Of a stretch of 64,000 nucleotides of DNA, positions 45,700-56,205 are shown in pieces. Position 1 is the stretch's first letter, and every line of letters starts with the position of its first letter. The DNA comes from Melampsora larici-populina 98AG31 (taxonomy: Eukaryota; Basidiomycota; Pucciniomycetes; Pucciniales; Melampsoraceae). Where the stretch lies: assembly GCF_000204055.1 (NCBI RefSeq), contig NW_006768770.1:1813589-1877588 (forward strand). Reading direction: 5' to 3'. The position numbers were made by a program, and so were the translations under genes. The notes under the pieces are model-generated. The model did not search any database. It saw only the letters and a list, made by a program, of their open reading frames with translations, and was not told the origin of the DNA.

Positions 45700-47340
45700 T
45701 ATTTGTATGTACATACATAAAACTCTATACAGGCTCTTACACACTTAATGTTTTTGTATTTGATTTCGCATATGCCTTGTGGGATCTCAATTTCACGAAT
45801 TGAAACCCCAATCGCGCGTCCATTACATTTACAACCAGGAAATTGGAGGGGAAACAAGGAAATATTGGGACATAGGAAGTACTTAGATAGCTGTGTTCAG
45901 GTACCTCAGGATGTGTAGGCAGATGAACATTTGGTAGTAAGTACTGAGTGAGGGCTGCACTGATTACTTTTGCTGTGCATTGCAAAGCTGCGCAAGGCGC
46001 AGCGTAACATCAAACTACCACCAATCTTGTTACAATCTTGGAGAATGCTTTACTAACGTGTCGTGAGTGTGAAATTCAGACCCTGTGTGATGGGTGCTCA
46101 ACTTTCTTTCATCAATCTTCCATGGTTATCTTGCCTTCATGCTCTCACACACCACTAACAAGTGATTCTTATCAGACATCTGCTGTTCCTTATTTTATCA
46201 GGATCTTCCCATCCTGCATTGTCTTCTGTTTTTATCTTATCACCATGAGGAAAATTTTAACTAGTAAAATTAATTTCCTTTTCATGTGACCCCAAAGCTT
46301 GGATTGATTCCACTTAGATGTTCTTCTGCTCAGTTCCTCAAGGAGCCTTTCTTTATCAACAGATCTCGCAAAGCACTAGAATTCCTCATTTTGACCCACT
46401 TTCTTGCTGAAGTCAATCCGACAGCTCCCACCAAGCCTTGCCAGACCAACAAGTCCAAGGATTCCTCACACTTTATAGAGCTGGAGTATGATAAGGGCCC
46501 TCACAGATCTACTGCAGTGCTCAGCTGACTCAATGATTTTTCTAGCACAAACAATACTCAAGACTGGCTCCCTTTTCCCTTGGTTTACATTGCACCTGCT
46601 CCAGCCAGATATGACCTCAACCCCAATTCAGATTGCTCAGTCTGCTATACTTCTTGTCCACCACCCTGGTTCCCCAATGCCATTGTCTGTCTGACCCTCC
46701 TTTGCAAAGAGGGTATTGAAAATGATATCATCTTTGCTATGAAGGCATCCTCTTCTTGGGTCTGGAAAGGCCTGCAACAAAACAAATGTCCCCAGAAGTC
46801 TTGCAATGCAGGCAATGCAATAACATCTTTTCAGGCTCAAGCATGGTGGCCCTGTTTGATGTCACTAGTTTACTACAACATTTCTTTGCTGTTCCTTTGG
46901 TGATCCACCCAAGCACATCCAAAATACTCTTACCAACACCAAAAGATGTTATTCCAGCTCTCACAAGGTTTGATGGCCCGCCTGATTCAGTATCAGGAAG
47001 ACACTGGAGGGTGAATTGGAGATTGAGTGGTTCTGGAAGTACCAGAACCATAACCCATATGGTTGGTAGTTGCAAGAAGTGTCAAACATTGCCCTAGGTA
47101 TTGAGAAGTGCGTAATTGTTTGCAGTGAACATATTTGTGATCACTCACTTGGAAGACGTCCAACCTCAACCAACACCATCATGCCTCAAACACACCAAAA
47201 TGAAGCCCAAGAGGGTAACTCTCATCAACACAAGTCCTCTGAACATCCCCAAAAGCAAGTTAAATTTGACCCACCCAAGCCATAGATGAACCTACTTAGC
47301 AATACATACTTGGCCCCTGATTTTCAATCAACTTCATTGT
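45700..47340. other. No clear gene; possible coding remnants
   Basis: Several plus-strand ORFs between 46038 and 47285 contain Cys clusters (CRECEIQTLCDGCSTFF, NSDCSVCYTSCPPPWFP, QCRQCNNIFSG) in different frames, suggesting an old Cys-rich coding region broken by indels. I cannot join them into one protein. The palindrome GCTGCGCAAGGCGCAGC lies at 45991-46006. Confidence 0.3.
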
Positions 47341-47388
47341 AACTCTCTGATTCTGACAGTAATTTAAACTCATCATCTATCTTGATGG

Positions 47389-48022
47389 GTGGATAATTCT
47401 GATTCAACTTTAAAATCTGTTCCTAATTCCAATTTCAGTGTCTCTGATTTGGATTACCTGGACTGGAATTCTCATTCATTCTTGCAAGAGGATCAAAAAT
47501 TCATGTCATTGACCATCAAGACTCAATTCCAGATCAATTCCATTCAACAAAAACATGAGGAGCTTGCTGATGTCATTGCAGATGTTCCAGGTCATTTTAA
47601 ATCACACCCAAAAACAAACGCAATGGCTATCAAAGAATCTGAAAGGCTTGGACTCATACGCAAGTCCAACAATATTCAACTCAAGCTCAGGCTCCCCAAC
47701 CCAGATTCTTTCACTATGCAAGATTCTTCTGACACTGTTGCTTCCTATTGGTGTCATTAAGAGAATCCACCAGAATATGTAATTGGAAATTGTCACACTA
47801 GAAGGATTTGATCTGATGCAGCTCAAATCATCCGTGAACAACATCTCCCAACCAATCATCATGGAGTGATGGCTTGTCATCCCTCACAGCCACAAAATAC
47901 TGGTCACTGGCAGGCCAGTGCGCCCCATGCACCTGTGCCTCCTAGACCTTTGGGAGAATATCCCAAGAAAAATAGTACATTTGTAATGGACACAGTCAAA
48001 TGTCCCTGCTTATTTCCTTAGA
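47389..48022 (+). pseudogene. Decayed ORF, unrecognised
   Basis: One frame stays protein-like for about 210 codons (DLDYLDWNSHSFLQEDQKF, SIQQKHEELADVIADVPGHF, ESERLGLIRKSNNIQLKLRL, then IIREQHLPTNHHGVMACHP and PRPLGEYPKKN). It is cut by in-frame TAA at 47758-47760 and TGA at about 47810, ending TAG at about 48022. No ATG start. A gag-like or host origin cannot be decided. It ends 30 nt before the LTR at 48053. Confidence 0.4.
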
Positions 48023-48052
48023 CGTGTTTGACAAGTCTTCATGCAGACATGT

Positions 48053-49004
48053 TGTGAGCTACTAGCTTCTTTTAGGCTAGCAAATCACTAAGGAAAAAGG
48101 TATAAACTTGGAGGGATTATGATCTACAAGGTTTCAGGGCGGAGAAATAAGGGTCAAGCTCTATACTTGTAACAAACAAGTATAGACTGCAGTTAGAGGA
48201 CCTTTAAAGAAAGGCTTTTCAGGGATTTGGGTGAGGTTTTTACTATTATCAATAGTAGAAACCGTGCACTGAATCTTCAGTGACTTACACTTAATCAATT
48301 ATCTTTCCGCTAGAAATAAATTGATTAAGAACACTAATTCCTTTTATAGTGTTTTAGTACTTTACACTCTGACTAATAGAGGTACTATGCAGGTTTAAAG
48401 TTTCTTGATCTGATTAAATCCCAAATCAGATCAAGCAGCACTTAAGGACTACCTCCTCTATAGTTTGATTCCACGAATGGTAATCAACAACCATTACAAA
48501 ACTGTGACTAAGACCAGTCACAGTAAATTGGGGAAATAAGAACCACAAGACAAAATAACAATCACAAATAAGATAGTAAAGTTTCACTTTACTGAAAGCT
48601 TATAATCTAGTTGGTGATGAGGTTTTATTGTATAATAAAAGTGTTAAAGATGTAATGTGATGATGATTCTGAATTTCGCATATTCAAGGTTTTTATAGTC
48701 TGAAGTTTGAAAATCCTACGTGCACAATTTGTGGTTCCAAGGTTAGGTTTATACTACATATTAGTATTGACCTATCTACTTGGTTACATACATGTTACAT
48801 GTGTGTAATGTATGTAATCTGTTAGGAAATGTAAAGTCGTGTACTCACACAGTCTTTTACATGAGTTTTACATGAGTTACATATGTTAATTCATATGTAA
48901 TTTGACTCTTGAAACTGAGTCTGAGTTGTAATTATTGTTTTTTAATGTTTTCTTATTGTTATTTGTCAGCCTATGGTACTATGGTTTAGTACTCAGGGCT
49001 GACA
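48053..49004. repeat. Solo LTR, copy B (952 bp), TSD CATGT
   Basis: Begins TGTGAGCTACTAGC and ends CAGGGCTGACA, with CATGT directly on both sides (48048-48052 and 49005-49009). TG...CA ends plus a perfect 5-bp target duplication and no internal region define a solo LTR made by LTR-LTR recombination. Relative of copy A at 25394-27201, but much diverged. Confidence 0.85.
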
Positions 49005-49009
49005 CATGT

Positions 49010-49915
49010 CTACATAGCCCAGCATCCTAAGTAATGTAGACATGTCTGAACCTTCATCCTGCAGTGAACTTTTCTACCCCCGTGTACACACTTCACACCA
49101 TACAAGTCCTTTCACTTACCTACTCAGCCAACTTTGCCCGTATGTATCAAGCAGGATCACTCTCACCGGCCACCACTGAATTCCAAATCACCCCTTTGTC
49201 CTCATCAACCACTCCACCAGCATATTCATCAATATCTGACTCAACCAATTTCATGATACACAAACGTATTGGTAAATCAATCAATTCATGATACAACTGC
49301 TACATACAATACAACTCTCACAGCTTCCAAAAATACTTCAAACAAATGATTCATGATGTCACTCCTTCCTACAAAGTATTGTAAGACATCAATTGCAAAA
49401 ACTTCAATCAAACAACAAAATTTGGCACATTTGGTCTATTTCCTCACATTCAACATAAGCAGGAATTCATTTCCATTTTGGTACTACAACTTCTTTGAAT
49501 CATCATTGATTGCACCTCAGGTCCTCTATCATCATCATTGCTACTGTCTTCACCAGCCTCAAACTCAACATCCACACAATCCTCGTACATAATCCACTAC
49601 AAGAACCATATTTTGCTCCACCAATTCCAACTCATCTAATGGTTTGGCTGGAACACTTGGTGATTTCCAGGTATGACACCCATATCTTGGTACTACGCTG
49701 TATCAATTTTTGCTACTCTTCACCAAGCGTGTGATCAGCATTTCGTGTTAATTGATAGTAAACGTGTGTCCTTTGCAATAGATTCAGAATTCCCGAGTTC
49801 CACAACATCCAACACCGTGCATGCGCTTGTCTTGCATTTTGACTTTTGGCCTTCAACACTACACAGCTTGCATCCCAAGAGTCTCTTGATTTACAATTTT
49901 GGGGCTGCACCAAAT
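49010..49915. other. No gene seen
   Basis: C- and A-rich plus strand with short ORFs lacking protein character. Nothing supportable. Confidence 0.3.
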
Positions 49916-49984
49916 CTATTGGACTCTGTTGTCCAACACTATCTGGGTTCCATGCCAATGTTCTCTGATGTGTAAGTAAGATGT

Positions 49985-50870
49985 AGACCAAGGGAATGGA
50001 TAGGAATGTATCATACACTGACCGCCGTTGCTGACTTCATCCATCCTATCCAATTTTGGTTCAATGTCAAGCATGGTGTGTGACATCGGGCAAACCTCTC
50101 TTCCAATCCAATGCAGCTCCTCCGCACAGCTTGGGGATTTTAGGAACACTTGGATGCCCTCTTTTACAGCCGGATTGATTGCACATTGTTCCAAAGTATG
50201 TGACAAAGGCCCCACATTCCAGAAGGCATTATCTATCGCCATTGCCTTAGCTTCTTCATAGGTTGGACATTCCAAAAGACTACGTTGATCCAATTTTTTG
50301 TAATTACGGACTTGAATTACATTTGTATTCATCTTTGTTTTGGATAAGTTTTGCTTCTGTGTCATATAATCCTTCAGACCTTTCTGGACACAAGTTCCTG
50401 AGAAACACATATAAGCTTCAATGTTGTTCAAGTTTGAACAAATACTACATGAAAAACCTGAAATGATGCTTACTCTGCCCGTTCTCATCCCATTGTTCCT
50501 GCGCCATCAATATACTCACTTTTGCTTCATACAGTTTTTCTTTTGCAATTCAAAGACGGACCAGAGCACAAGCTTCAGGACCTGTTCCAATTTCAACCAA
50601 GATGAGCAATAGTCAAACAAATTGTCAAGCATAAAACAAACTTTTTGCTTGCGTCATGATCCTAAACTCTGGGGTACCTAAATCCTTAACCACATCTGTG
50701 ATAGACTCAAGAAGTAGAATTGAATCAGGAAGAGCTTCCAACTGAGCCTGCTTGTTGGTTGTAAGATTGGGTCTCCTTTTTTTACGAGCGGCTTTAAACC
50801 TGGCACTGTTAAAGCCAAAAACCTTGGCCTTCAATTGGTAAGAATTGACCTTGCAATCCTCAGTGACATA
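49985..50870 (-). pseudogene. KDZ-like transposase fragment (C-terminal part)
   Basis: Minus-strand pieces: CKVNSYQLKAKVFGFNSARF and LPDSILLLESITDVVKDLGTPEF (50860-50640); KLYEAKVSILMAQEQWDENG (about 50540-50480) in a frame with one TGA just before it; then PTYEEAKAMAIDNAFWNVG, INPAVKEGIQVFLKSPSCAEEL and IGREVCPMSH (50260-50070). The FWN-G-L-H...V-x-GIQ-F-x...C-x-EEL order matches my memory of KDZ (Kyakuja/Dileera/Zisupton) transposase C-termini in rusts. Core catalytic domains are absent, so it is a fragment. Treat the family name as tentative. Confidence 0.45.
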
Positions 50871-52140
50871 CTTTGTATCCTTCTGATCCCAGGAATGCCA
50901 CTGAGGACTAGCTGAGCAGCCTCTCAGCCAATACTCAGTGACATCATTTGGATCCTATTGAAGGTGATTCTGGGTATACAGTGATGTGTCAGCTGGGTCC
51001 CGAGCACTCATCCATGCTCAGGAGATGCTCATCCAAGATGAAGATGAGCATGCCTAGCAAACTCAAGCAATACCTAAGTATTACAGTCTGAGCACGTTGG
51101 CACCACCAAAATGGTGAATTGAAAGAATCTGAAGGAAATCAAAACATTTTTGGAGTTATCAGGAAGGTAACCTCTGCTCACATCTATGTGAGCTTCTATT
51201 TTTTCCCCTGTGATAGATGTTATATAGGTCACTTCCTGCAAAATATGACGTCAGGGGAACACTGTCCTGCACGCTCAAGCTGTTTTCTTGGTTACATGAG
51301 TCATGACAAGTTCCGAAACCAATGGCCGTAGCAACATCTGAAGTTAGAATTATCAAAACAATCTAAGAATAACCTTCATACATGGATGAGAGCTGAATTA
51401 ATGAGAAACATCACAATAAGAAAACATTATCTCTATTCAAGTGCCAAGTCACAGTTTTGTTAAAGACTAATACAACAATAGAGTTGTTGACCTTTTAGTT
51501 GACTGCTTGAATTATTTAAATCATTACTTTCTTGAAAAGAATTCACAGTGAACATACACCAACTTTGCTGATTTTATACCCAGCCTCCAATCTCTCAGTT
51601 GATGAATTACTACCTATCAGAGGGAAGATGTTTGGCACGCGAGACCTTTGTATTGAAAGACAGGAATTGATGTACTGCTAAAACGCTGGACGACCCCGGA
51701 GGGCCTGAGCGGATTGCAGTGTAAGAAACTGAGACCCTAGGGGTGGCTAACACTACAATACAAAACAAGGTACAATGTAAAGGGAGGGATGGTGGGAAAC
51801 AAAAAATCTTAAAACACTCAGATATTTTAAACTAAAAATCGAGAGGAACTAAGAATAGTTTTTGTTGATAATAGAATGGATGAACTTTTTAAAATGATAA
51901 AAAGAGAACTGAGTAAAGAACAACTTTGCAAATCGCAGGGACAAGAGATGAAGAATAGGCTGTCCTTGAAAACCATTTTACAAAGAGCTCTTTACCACAC
52001 GTCATAAGATCTTGTGAAGATGAAATCAACTCGCACAGCATCTTTCGGATTTCACAGATCCCACTAAGCCAGAGCACCTATTCCCCTTAGTTCCATTTAA
52101 TCATTCTCCACTGTTTCTTCTTCCTATGAAATGAAAGGTC
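50871..52140. other. No gene seen
   Basis: Short ORFs only. GACCCCGGAGGGCC near 51692 is an isolated GC-rich stretch. 51800-52080 is AT-rich. Confidence 0.3.
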
Positions 52141-52143
52141 TCA

Positions 52144-52388
52144 CGCCTGTATCAGCTTAGTGTTGATCCAGGCGGGAGCAGTGAGGCTAGAGGCCAAACT
52201 CGTGACCTGAAAGGTCACAAGAGAGGCCAGTCTTAGGTAATACAGCACCTTAGAGAGAACTGACAAGGGTTTATGAAGATACCTTATCAGATTCTCCAAA
52301 AGGGGAAATTACCTAGGAAGAAACAATAGGAGAGCCGGTGGCCCCCAAACTCAGGGCTTGTGGCAGTCCTGAGCCATCCCGGCTCTCC
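52144..52388. other. Three consecutive strong hairpins
   Basis: Within 250 nt: CGCCTGTATCA...TGATCCAGGCG (52144-52174); GTGACCT-GAA-AGGTCAC (52202-52218); and GGAGAGCCGG...CCGGCTCTCC (52329-52388) whose loop contains a second small stem (CTCAGGGC / GTCCTGAG). The segment is GC-richer than its flanks and lies about 120 nt beyond the 3' end of the DIRS recombinase gene. It may be a terminal or internal complementary region of that element, or an unrelated structured RNA. Confidence 0.5.
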
Positions 52389-52507
52389 CCTTTTACTGTT
52401 GCTAGCCTAACCTCTTCCTTCATAGTTTGTCTCTCGAAGGAGATAAGCAGAATTTGGACAAAAAGTTTTCATCTTCGTATTGTCTAAAACAAGAAAAGGT
52501 TACAATG

Positions 52508-53865
52508 TTACGCGTATGATGGGATTCTATCACCTGTTGAGAGTAAAACATTCTCTGCTGAACGCCAGTCTGTGTTGCTCCATTCTTGCTGATACAATTC
52601 ATGGCAATCTGACTTCCAGCGACCTAAATTCTTCAGTGCGTCTAAATCTACTCCTTTCTTGGTAAGGAGGGTTGCCCCTCAAATTTAGAACGAATGTCCT
52701 GATAGGTTGCTGTTAAACCCCCATGCTCTCAAGAGGGCTCGGTTTACAATCGGCCTTGTGATCGCTCTAGTCTGGTTGTCGTCCCAAGTCATGAAAAGGC
52801 GGGGATCTTTAACTCTCTCCATGCGGCGTAGGAGTTTTCCCACTGCCTTGAAAGGGCACAACTTGCCTTTTGTTTCTCGTAATACTAAATATTGAGTCTC
52901 TCCATTTCTTGAGGTCTTTGCATCTCGGAGAGTCAATTGTACTGCTCTGTGACCGTCAACCAGTATGAAAAGTACGTCTGATCTTTTGATAGCTGTAATG
53001 TCTCTACTATCAAAAACTGAGGATTTATACACTAACTCCCCCATCCTAGCCAAACCCCAATAAGCTGTGAGAACGAGAGCCTTCAAACCAACAGAGTCGA
53101 TTTCGTGTTCTTCTAGACTGTCTACCAGTTTTAATAGGTCTTTTGGAGATACTGGTTTTCTCCCATAAGTCAAAAGAGTCGATGTTGTTTTGAGTCTCTG
53201 AGACGAGCGTAGGATACTCTGTATCCTTGTTGGAAGAAGTATAGGGGCGGCTATCCCGTGGAAATCGTGCCACGTTTGAATTGCTGAAAGGTACTTATGT
53301 ATCGTCACGACTTTTATAGGTTTATTAGTTGCTTTGGTGTTGTAATTATGACCTGCCCAGACAACAAAACGTTCAATTGTTGAGTGCGAGGCTGGAAACG
53401 CCTTAAGATTAAACTTTTTAGTAAACGTTTTAAATTTCTTGACTCCTGAAGCGTACGATTCCAGGGTTGACTGTTTCCAACCACCCATCACCATGTGTCT
53501 TTGGGAACTAGACAGAAGTAAAGTAGTTTCGTCGTTGATCCTTAAGAATGGTAGTAGGTCTTTCATCTTCCAGTCAGGAACGGTTCGACAAGAAATGTGT
53601 ATTAGGATTTTGTTTTTCCACATTAGAAAAACTGGGTGAATACTCACGGTTAGTGTCTGTAAGCCTTATATGACGTGTGCTCAGACGGGTCGTGTTGAGG
53701 TTCAATAGGGTCACTTTTTGAGGGCGTGGTTATTTCCGGATATTGAAAATCTTTCCAAACTTTGCAGGAAATGTTTGTCACAATAATACCCAGCGTTTTT
53801 TTACTTATTTGAGAAAAGCTGTTGACTTTGGCGCGCAAGGATGCATTTGGGAATTGTAATTTCAA
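52508..53865 (-). pseudogene. DIRS tyrosine recombinase
   Basis: Catalytic region features: box I Arg in AYWGLARMGELVYKSS (about 53050), then the box II segment GHSF at 52690, where the expected HSFRIGGAT continues as F-stop-I-stop-GATLLTKKG. Downstream LKNLGRWKSD and ELYQQEW with the nucleophile Tyr, and the frame closes at TAA 52508-52510. N-terminal core-binding part: WKQSTLESYASGVKKFKTF and VVTIHKYLSAIQTWHDF. The stretch at 53647 reads GTGAGTATTC, so the upstream piece (53865-53650) may join by an intron. Recombinase would insert the circular cDNA. The two stops remove the HxxR arginine and adjacent residues. Confidence 0.85.
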
Positions 53866-54022
53866 ATTCTCGAAAAAAGATTATTCCAAATTGCCGAAAC
53901 AAGATTATTACCAAAAGGAGTGACAGAATTGTAAAAAAGGAAAGTAATTGATTCAATTCATACAGGAGATGTCTTGCACAAATTATAAAAAGGACGACAT
54001 TAGTCAAGTTTTTAGAAAAACC

Positions 54023-55757
54023 TTAGGTATGATCTCCTTCTTCTGTGTTACGTAGGTAGGAATTCAAATCTTTAGGTAGATCGACCACCACTTGATAATA
54101 CCACAACAGATTGGGTGTGATTCCCCTAGATAACTCGTCAGCTCTGTTGTCTACGGAAGTGACCCGCTTTTGCTCTAACTGACAGTCTGTCGAGTACAGG
54201 AGAGTGCTGATCTCCTTCCACTCATGGTTAACCCAAAAGTTGCGTGAGCGCTCGTTTTGTAATACACCTTCCGTTGTAGTATTATCAGTCAGAACAAGGA
54301 ATCGCAACCCTTCCACCGGTTGCAGTTTCTTCAGCATCAGTAATCCCAAACGTACGGCCACTGTCTCAAGCCAAGCTATACCTTTTGTTGGTTGGCCTGA
54401 CTTTTGTGGTGACTCCCATCCGGGCAGCAATTTAAATTGTGACCAGTACTTCCTGATAAGAATACCGATGCCAAAGGAAGTTGAGGCATCTCCTACCCAG
54501 CCAACGTTGGTTATTGATCTCCTCTGTAGCAGGTGTCTGTTAGGGAATGCTTGTAAAGCTTTTAGCCAAATATTCATATCACTTCTTACTGTTGATGGCA
54601 TCTTTCTTGTCGTGTAGAGATTTACCCATTCGGCTAACCACTTGAAGTTGTTGGATAGGTAGCATCGTAGTTGAGGTAAAATGTACGATACATGATTTAA
54701 TCTTCCATTCATCTTTTCGACCTCTTTGTGAGTATAATCGACTTTGGCAAGGAATTCTTCTAGTTGAGCGGTTTGCTGCAATAGTTTCGAGTCAGGTAAT
54801 CGTACTGTCTTCTCTTTTATGTTCCAAACAAAACCAATGTACTTTTTCTCATCCGCAAAGTGTGAAAACTTTGTTTCATTTGTTTTTACTCCTAAAGCTG
54901 AGCTATAAGCTACCACCTGGTCCATATCAACAGTTGTCGATTCTTCTTTGATTAGGAGGTTGTCGTCCACCCACCTAAAAACATCTAGTAAGCCAAAATG
55001 AAGTTTTACTAAATCTTTCCACGCATTGGCCGGACCACCAAAACTGCCGCAACCAGCCACGCCTCCAAAGGAAATACAGATGTTGATGGTGGAGGCCCGC
55101 TGAGTCTGTGATCATGAGATAAGGCCATTGACTAGGGAGTGTTCCTATCTGTTGGTACGCTTTCTCCCAGTCGTAAAGGGCTGCTTTTGCTGATGATGAG
55201 AGATTCGCAATAAACTCTGCGACTTCCGAGAAATTATCCCAAGTTGTTAGGAAGTCTTCTTTATTTACAAAGGAGTTTACACTTGGTATGAGGGGGTTAT
55301 TCTTAGGGAAAGATAGGCCGTTGATGGGTCTAAAAGACCCATCTCCGTTGACTACGGCTCCGATGGGACTGGACCTAAAGAATGAGAACCGTGATTGTAG
55401 TTCATCTGCCGTGAATGGACCAAACATTTGACCAGCTTTGATCTTGTTTTGAATATTCGACATCACCTTCTCTTGAACTTTGTTTGCCGAACTGTGGTTC
55501 GGTGGGCAGAAGAAATCCATCCCATCAATCGTGTGAGATGGGATTCCTTGATCGAAACCGTCAATGAATCCGTCGATCACAAACTGGTATTTTGGAAGTA
55601 AATTCTTCTTATATAGTTCTTCTTTCCATAATTCCACATTCATTTTGCTGTAAGGTTTCTTAGGCCACCTTGGATCAGATTGTATTTCTTGTTGATCTTC
55701 TAATCTTATCGTCTTTTTAGGGTGTTTAGTGTTGTCTTCCTTGCCAATAGTTACCAC
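54023..55757 (-). pseudogene. DIRS reverse transcriptase and RNase H
   Basis: RT begins near 55757; the conserved part reads NGDGSFRPINGLSFPKNNP, AALYDWEKAYQQIG and, after a one-base frameshift near 55100, ICISFGGVAGCGSFGGPA. The active site is FRWVDDNLL (about 54970), followed by KKYIGFVWN. RNase H region: VGDASTSFGIGIL, AWLETVAVRLGLL, LTDNTTTEGVL and DNRADELSRG, with acidic residues in the usual places. The end is TGA-type after EEGDHT at 54023. Apart from the frameshift the domain is well preserved, so the copy is not very old. Confidence 0.87.
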
Positions 55758-56205
55758 TGAGATTTCATTCTCCTTATTTTGAATTTGAGCTGAAATTTTA
55801 TGGTTTACTACCTGTTTGTTTCTTTGACCGAAAGGTTGGGAGAAATAGTGGCAAATTTGGAAAAACAGAAGCAGATTGTCATAACCACGTTAATCACTCA
55901 AATTATTTGGAAAGGAGGATTTTAATTGGTTATCAAGAAACTATTGATATTTCATGCCTATGTTTACAACCTTTTGATCAGTTATACAACATTTCCCACT
56001 TCAATATGTTATGATAAGTGGTACTGCACTCCATTCTACAGTTTCTTGCTAACTTTAAAAACTGCTATTACTTCAAGAAACACGGATAGCTATAGATCTC
56101 ATTAATGAGGGGGAGAGATACAGTCTGACTAGGGACATAGAGATGGAAAATTTGAAACAAGGTGAAAAAATTTGTAAATGAACATAAAACTAGCAACAAC
56201 TCACT

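Noticed and set aside
28600..46030. Firm annotation of a single giant transposon over the gene cluster
   Set aside because: No terminal inverted repeats or target duplication were found at either side, so it is reported only as a hypothesis.
46580..47097. Cys clusters in plus-strand ORFs, considered as a zinc-finger gene
   Set aside because: The clusters fall in different frames without plausible introns between them; kept only as possible decayed coding DNA.
52680..52712. Repeat-induced point mutation as the cause of the DIRS recombinase stops
   Set aside because: Only a few changes are inferred and there is no window-wide C-to-T bias that I can see; other elements show indels as often as transitions.
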